64,000 nt of DNA from Bromus sterilis. Its lineage: Eukaryota > Streptophyta > Magnoliopsida > Poales > Poaceae. Below are positions 59,501 through 64,000 of the stretch, one piece after another. Position 1 is the stretch's first letter, and every line of letters starts with the position of its first letter. The notes under the pieces are model-generated. The model was not told the DNA's origin. It made no database searches and was given only the letters and a program-made list of their open reading frames with translations. The translations under genes and the position numbers were made by a program. The stretch spans positions 191,579,016 through 191,643,015 of the forward strand of contig OX465597.1 of the NCBI GenBank assembly GCA_950022295.1, written 5' to 3'.

Positions 59501-61010
59501 ATTGAACCTCGAGATTGTTCCTCAAGGTTACGTCAATAACCTGGTTCTCGAGTCAAAACTCGACGCCCTCATCAAGAGTAGACAATCTCTGGCCCCGGAC
59601 ATTGTGAAGATCAAGCAGGACATCACCGAAGGAAAGCCCTCCTCTTTTACCATTAATGCTAACGATGGTGATACTGTGTACTTCAAGGGCCGCTTGGTAG
59701 TTCCTGTGAGCCCGCCCCTCATTAACTGTGGTCCGGATATCATGGAAGAAGCCCATAATTCTCCCTTGTCAATCCACCCTGGCAGTACCAAGATGTATAA
59801 AGACCTTCGTCAACGGTACTGGTGGCCTTACATGAAGCAAGACATCACCCGCTATGTTTCTCAATGTGACGTTTGCAGTCGCGTCAAAGCCGGACATCAG
59901 AAACCTGCTGGTTGGTTGCGACCACTCCCTCCTCCTGATTGGAAGTGGGACAAAGTAGAAATGGACTTCGTCACCGGTTTTCCTAAGTCACAGAAAGGTA
60001 ACGATGCCATCTTTGTCATCATCGACCGATTTTCCAAGATTGCACACTTCCTGCCGGTCAAGGAGACGATCACTGCTAGTCAGCTAGCACACTTGTATAT
60101 CTCCCGAATTGTGTCACTCCACGGTATTCCGATGGAGATCAGTTCAGACCGTGGCAGCATTTTCACCTCACGATACTGGAATAGTTTCATGGAAGCTTTC
60201 GGGACTCGTCTAAATCTCAGCACCGCTTATCACCCCCAGTCGCAAGGCCAAGTTGAACGAGTTAATCAAGTGCTGGAAGACATGCTTCGCGCTTGTGTCC
60301 TCTCTTTCGGCATGAAATGGGAGGATGCCCTCCCGTACGCGAAATTCTCGTACAACAATAGCTATCAGACTAGCTTGAAGATGGCCCCCTTCAAAGTTCT
60401 ATACGGACGTAAATGTCGAACCCCCCTGAATTGGTCAGGAACTGGGGAACGACCCTACTTCGGACCGGATCTTGTCCAAGAAGCTGAAGAACAAGTTCAA
60501 ATTGTGCAAGAAAATCTCAAGGCCGCACAGTCTCATCAGAAGAGCAACTATGACCGCAAACACCGTGAAATGGAGTATCAACCTTGTGAATACGCTTACC
60601 TCCGTGTCACTCCCATGAGGGGCACTCATCGCTTCGGTATCAAGGGCAAGTTGGCTCCTCGCTACATTGGCCCGTTCCGTATCCTTTCCAGGAGTGGACC
60701 CGTGGCATACCGGTTGGAATTGCCGCCGAACCTCTCAAAAGTCCACGATGTCTTCCACGTGTCTCAACTCCGTCGCTGCTTCAAGGACCCTATCCGCGAA
60801 GTGGAGCATGATATGATCGAGCTGCAACAAGACTTGACTTATCGAGAACACCCGAGCCGCATTCTCGATCAGTCTGAACGTCGAACCCGCAACAAGACTG
60901 TCAAGTTCCTCAAGGTTCAGTGGTCGAATCATTCTGAAGATGAAGCCACTTGGGAACGCGAAGATCGCCTTCGCGATGAATATCCCGACCTTTTCCTCGC
61001 TACCACTTAA
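56588..61010 (+). pseudogene. H gag-pol polyprotein, two frame breaks
   Basis: Starts MAGRGGRGRGRAAND. Gag core WWSTHKRSLP; CCHC FTCRQPGHFSREC (57478-57519); protease VLFDTGASHSF (57714); RT YLDDILIYS (about 58672); RNase H CDASRQGLG (59105); integrase HHCC (HPGSTKMYKDL, CDVCSRVKAGH), EMDFVTGFPKS, SSDRGSIFTS, QGQVERVNQ; C-terminal chromodomain (HPSRILDQSERR, VQWSNHSEDEATWE, 60850-60990), which binds histone marks to guide integration in this clade. Frame break 1 is at about 56850 in gag (small loss). Break 2 is at about 58770, between RT and RNase H, where a short conserved segment of the RT end is missing. RNase H to chromodomain is open. Confidence 0.92.
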
Positions 61011-61029
61011 ATTCTCGGGACGAGAATTC

Positions 61030-61046
61030 TTGTAGTGGGGGAGATT
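61030..61046 (+). other. H polypurine tract
   Basis: GTAGTGGGGGAGATT directly before the 3' LTR start TGTAACACC. Confidence 0.8.
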
Positions 61047-64000
61047 TGTAACACCCTCAGAAGCCTGTAACAGTAACCCTCATTACTGTTGGTCCTTACT
61101 GTAGTTTAATCACTAATGATTCCCCCTGTCCTTGATAAAACTTTGTGTTGAGCTTAATCAAAACCTAGATGTGAGTGATCAACACCCAAGTCTCTTTGCA
61201 TGATCACTTGTATTCATAATCATAAGTCAAAACCCTAAAACCCCTTTGTTGGAATATTTAAAAAATAGGTGGAAATAAAATCTTTTCCAAAAATCATGAG
61301 GCCACTTTTATAAAATCACAAATATTCAGTGGGCCATGCCCATGTGATTTTGGATATTTATAATGCCACTGAAAATTCCAAACAATTGATACCAGTGTTT
61401 AAACAACACTTTTGGCTGGTTTAATATTTAAAAGAAATATTGAATCTTTTTCTTTGGCACCCAAACTTTTTGTGTCACCTCTGTCTGGTGTCACACTAAT
61501 TATGTCATTGGTTTACCATTTGAGAAAAATGCTAAAGGCACCTAATTAATTACAAACAGGAAACGCAGAACGGAAAAGAATAAAAAGTCAAAACACTATC
61601 TAGCGCCCGTGGGCAATACCCCCAGCCCAACCCCCCAGCCCACCCCGGCTCTCTCTCTCTCCTTCCACCTGCCCCCTCCCCTGTTCCAACCACCCCGCAC
61701 GGCGCCATGCCCAGAACGTGCTCGACGCCGTGCCCCGGGCCCTCCTGCCTCTCCCGTCGTCGTCGCGCTGCTCGAACCGGATAAGAACACTGCCCTGGAC
61801 ACCCTGGACGCCCCGCGAGATCTTTTCCCCCCACCCACCGCTCGTTCCCGTCTTCCTCCTCCCGCCAGGCGCCGCCATGGCGCCCCCTCGTGAACACGCG
61901 CACCCACACGGCCTCCCAGCCCACTCCCCTGTGTCCAATCGACGCGCCCTCGCCGTCTTCGTCTCTGAGCTGAAGAGGAGGAGCCGGAGCCACTGTACGC
62001 GCCGGAATCGTCGCCTTCGTCTACCTCAGGCCGGCGAGCTCGAGCTCGAATTCCGACGCCACCGTTCGTCCCCGCGCCCGCTGCCACCACTACTGTGCTC
62101 CTGGTGAGCACCGCTACCCTCTGCACATGCTCGTCGTCGCCCGAATGGCCCCAGGACAGAAGCCCCCTTTTGCATTTTCCGGCGGCCGCCATTGTTGAAG
62201 TGGCCGTGCACCTAAGCCCCCGTAGCTCACGCCTTTGACTCCTACAAGTTCCCACGGGTCCGTGTGTTCGTTTTGGTGCGGCGGAAAGGAAGAATTCGCC
62301 GCGAGGAGAAAGACGCCATTTGAGACCGTAGCACTGGCCGCCATTTTTGACCTAGTCCTCCACTCCGGCCGCCCCACCTTTCTCCCCCGGCATGGATCGA
62401 TGCGGCTTGGTGCGCTGCGTCAATAGCAACAAGCGGCGCCTCTTTTGGTGCTCGGAATCGAGCTGTAGCTCGAGTTCGCCGGAATCTGCTCGCCGGCGAG
62501 CCGCCGGCGAGTCGCCTGTGCCACTGACTTATGGCCCCACCAGTCAGTTAGGTCATTAGCGACTTGGTTAAGGCTTAATCACCCACTGACATGCGGGCCA
62601 CCCCGGGAAATCTTTTGTTAGGAAAATAAAATTGATAAATCGAATAAGTTAGTATGACATGTGGGCCTAGCCCACTTAACCCACTGTTAGTTCAAACTAA
62701 TTGTTAAATTAAAACCTGAGACACTTACACCTGGGCCCCCCTTGTCAGGTTTTTCTATTTATTAAAAGATTTAATAAAAATTGGGTCACTAACATGTGGG
62801 TCCAGAGGCATTTTCTGATTTAATTAAATGTTTTATAAATAACAGAGGCTGACATGTGGGTCCCACATGTCAGCACTGTTCTGGATAATGTTGTGGATAA
62901 TGTTTTGGATAATGTTTAATAAATAATAAAAGAAATTCCAAAAAATCATTTAAATTGATTTAAACTTTGAAATTCAATATATTTTAAACCGTAACTCAGA
63001 TTCAAAAACTTTATACATGAAAATTAATCAGAAAAATATAACGAATACGGATATGCTATCTGTATGTCTACCACCCCCCTCTAACGTACCGAACATCGAC
63101 ATTCCCCCTTCGGGCTGTCTGTCGATAATTCCCGGTACCGATAAAAGTTGTCCGGATGAAAAACTTTTGTATACGAAAGTTGCTCAGAACAGATCACCGA
63201 GTTCGGTTATGATACCCATACCCCCACCACACCCCTCTAACATGCCGAACATCGAATCGTCCCCCTCCGGTACCGTTAGTCCGATAATTGCCCGATACCG
63301 ATAAACCCTCCGGATGAATTTATTCCGAACACGAATGTTTCTCGGAATAGATCAACTAACACGGATACACCCCCCTTATGTTGTTCCGGTAACCACGACA
63401 CCTCCGGCTTGATCCTTCCCCCTCCGGACACCCTATCCGGTAATCATCCGGAGCCGGTAGTTCATCCTCAGATGAATTTCCGCTCCGAGCAACGTGCATT
63501 GCACTGCGTTAGAATACCGTTAACGTTTCATCTATCATGTCATGCATCTATTTGTATATGCTTGCTGTGTATTTACTGTTTCTTCCCCCCCTTAATCTCC
63601 GGTAGACCCCGCTGCTGCCGTCGACTACACCGCTGCTGAGTACGACTACGTCGTCGACGACCCTACTACTACCGTCGAGCTTGCAGGCAAGCAGAGCCAT
63701 TCTTTTCCCCAGATATCGCCTATCTTTCCGTACTTTTCTTGCACTAGGCATTGTTACTGCTGCTGCTACGATTACAATCCTATTCAACTGCATAGCCTGA
63801 TTTTTGTCGCCCCTTGATGTGCCTTCCTTTATCCTAGGCTGCCTATTATTATTATTATGCATTATTCAGTAGTGAGCCCTGCGCATTGTTAGCTAGGATT
63901 AGATAGAGGGTCGTGATCACTCAGGGGAGTGGACGCGGATACAAATATTATAACTGCACAGGTACGGTACAATGCAGGCACCGTCTAAGGCCCCTATCTG
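61047..64000 (+). repeat. H 3' LTR, first 2954 bp
   Basis: Collinear with 51328-54280, with about two dozen substitutions or 1-bp indels noticed. Runs off the window. Confidence 0.92.

Larger units (their letters stand above)
51328..64000 (+). mobile_element. Tekay-type chromovirus H with 4.6-kb LTRs (3' LTR cut by window)
   Basis: 5' LTR 51328-55935; PBS; gag-pol 56588-61010; PPT; 3' LTR from 61047 to beyond 64000. The probable left TSD is CCGTC (51323-51327); the right one lies outside. About two dozen differences between the visible 2.95 kb of the two LTRs suggest an older insertion than A and B. It is inserted into the G pol. Confidence 0.9.

Noticed and set aside
1..64000. tRNA, rRNA, organelle DNA insertions and satellite arrays
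   Set aside because: Looked for by eye and none found. tRNA-like matches are only retroelement primer binding sites. No long tandem centromeric or telomeric satellite is present.

Overview
This is nuclear DNA of a large-genome grass. It is almost certainly a Triticeae species (wheat, Aegilops, barley or rye group), judged from BARE/Angela-type copia LTR sequence, Stowaway MITEs with CTCCCTCCG ends, very long-LTR Tekay-type gypsy elements and CRM-type chromoviruses. Only one host gene is convincing: a four-exon DUF630/DUF632 (NRG2/APSR1-like) gene on the + strand at 26682-40785. Nearly everything else is transposable elements, many nested in one another.

Layout. 1-1547 is a minus-strand gypsy-type LTR running off the left edge. 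It is inserted in a CACTA transposon terminus that ends at 1809. 1810-2851 is unresolved LTR-like sequence. 2852-24588 is a nested tower that resolves almost to the base from target-site duplications (TSDs). A plus-strand LTR (23845-24588) was hit by gypsy element C (minus; LTR 23217-23844, broken gag). C's gag was hit by solo LTR E (20107-21731, TSD GGGAG) and solo LTR D (3919..20081, TSD CCTTG). D was hit by solo LTR F (18284-19395, TSD GTTTA) and by a full CRM-like element B (+, 3930-17971, TSD GGGGT). B's 5' LTR was hit by a second, antiparallel element of the same family, A (-, 4131-11842, TSD GACAC). A has gag but a frameshifted pol. B has an open pol frame but has lost the start of gag.

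24589-26681 is gene-flanking sequence with microsatellites and a short palindromic repeat array. The host gene follows. Its intron 2 carries an antisense RTE-type LINE and a duplicated splice acceptor. Its 8.4-kb intron 3 is full of TE remnants. 40786-47000 holds a decayed L1-type LINE (-), a decayed CACTA TNP2 transposase (+) and a decayed BARE/Angela-type LTR with a Stowaway insertion. 47023-51327 is a minus-strand gypsy element G, CRM-like, with a stop codon and a frameshift in pol. Its upstream part is cut off by element H (51328 to beyond 64000), a + strand Tekay-type chromovirus with 4.6-kb LTRs and two frame breaks in gag-pol.

The most unusual shared structure is a set of short palindromes in the U3 part of several different LTR families (1282, 19516-19751, 23723-23812, 47410-47705, 53131). 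Two families carry arrays built on the same CGG-NN-G-NN-CCG plan. In the CRM-like elements the pol frame runs about 100 codons into the 3' LTR, so even the solo LTRs carry protein-coding sequence. No CRISPR, operon, tRNA or rRNA was seen. All clade names rest on recognition by eye without database searches.
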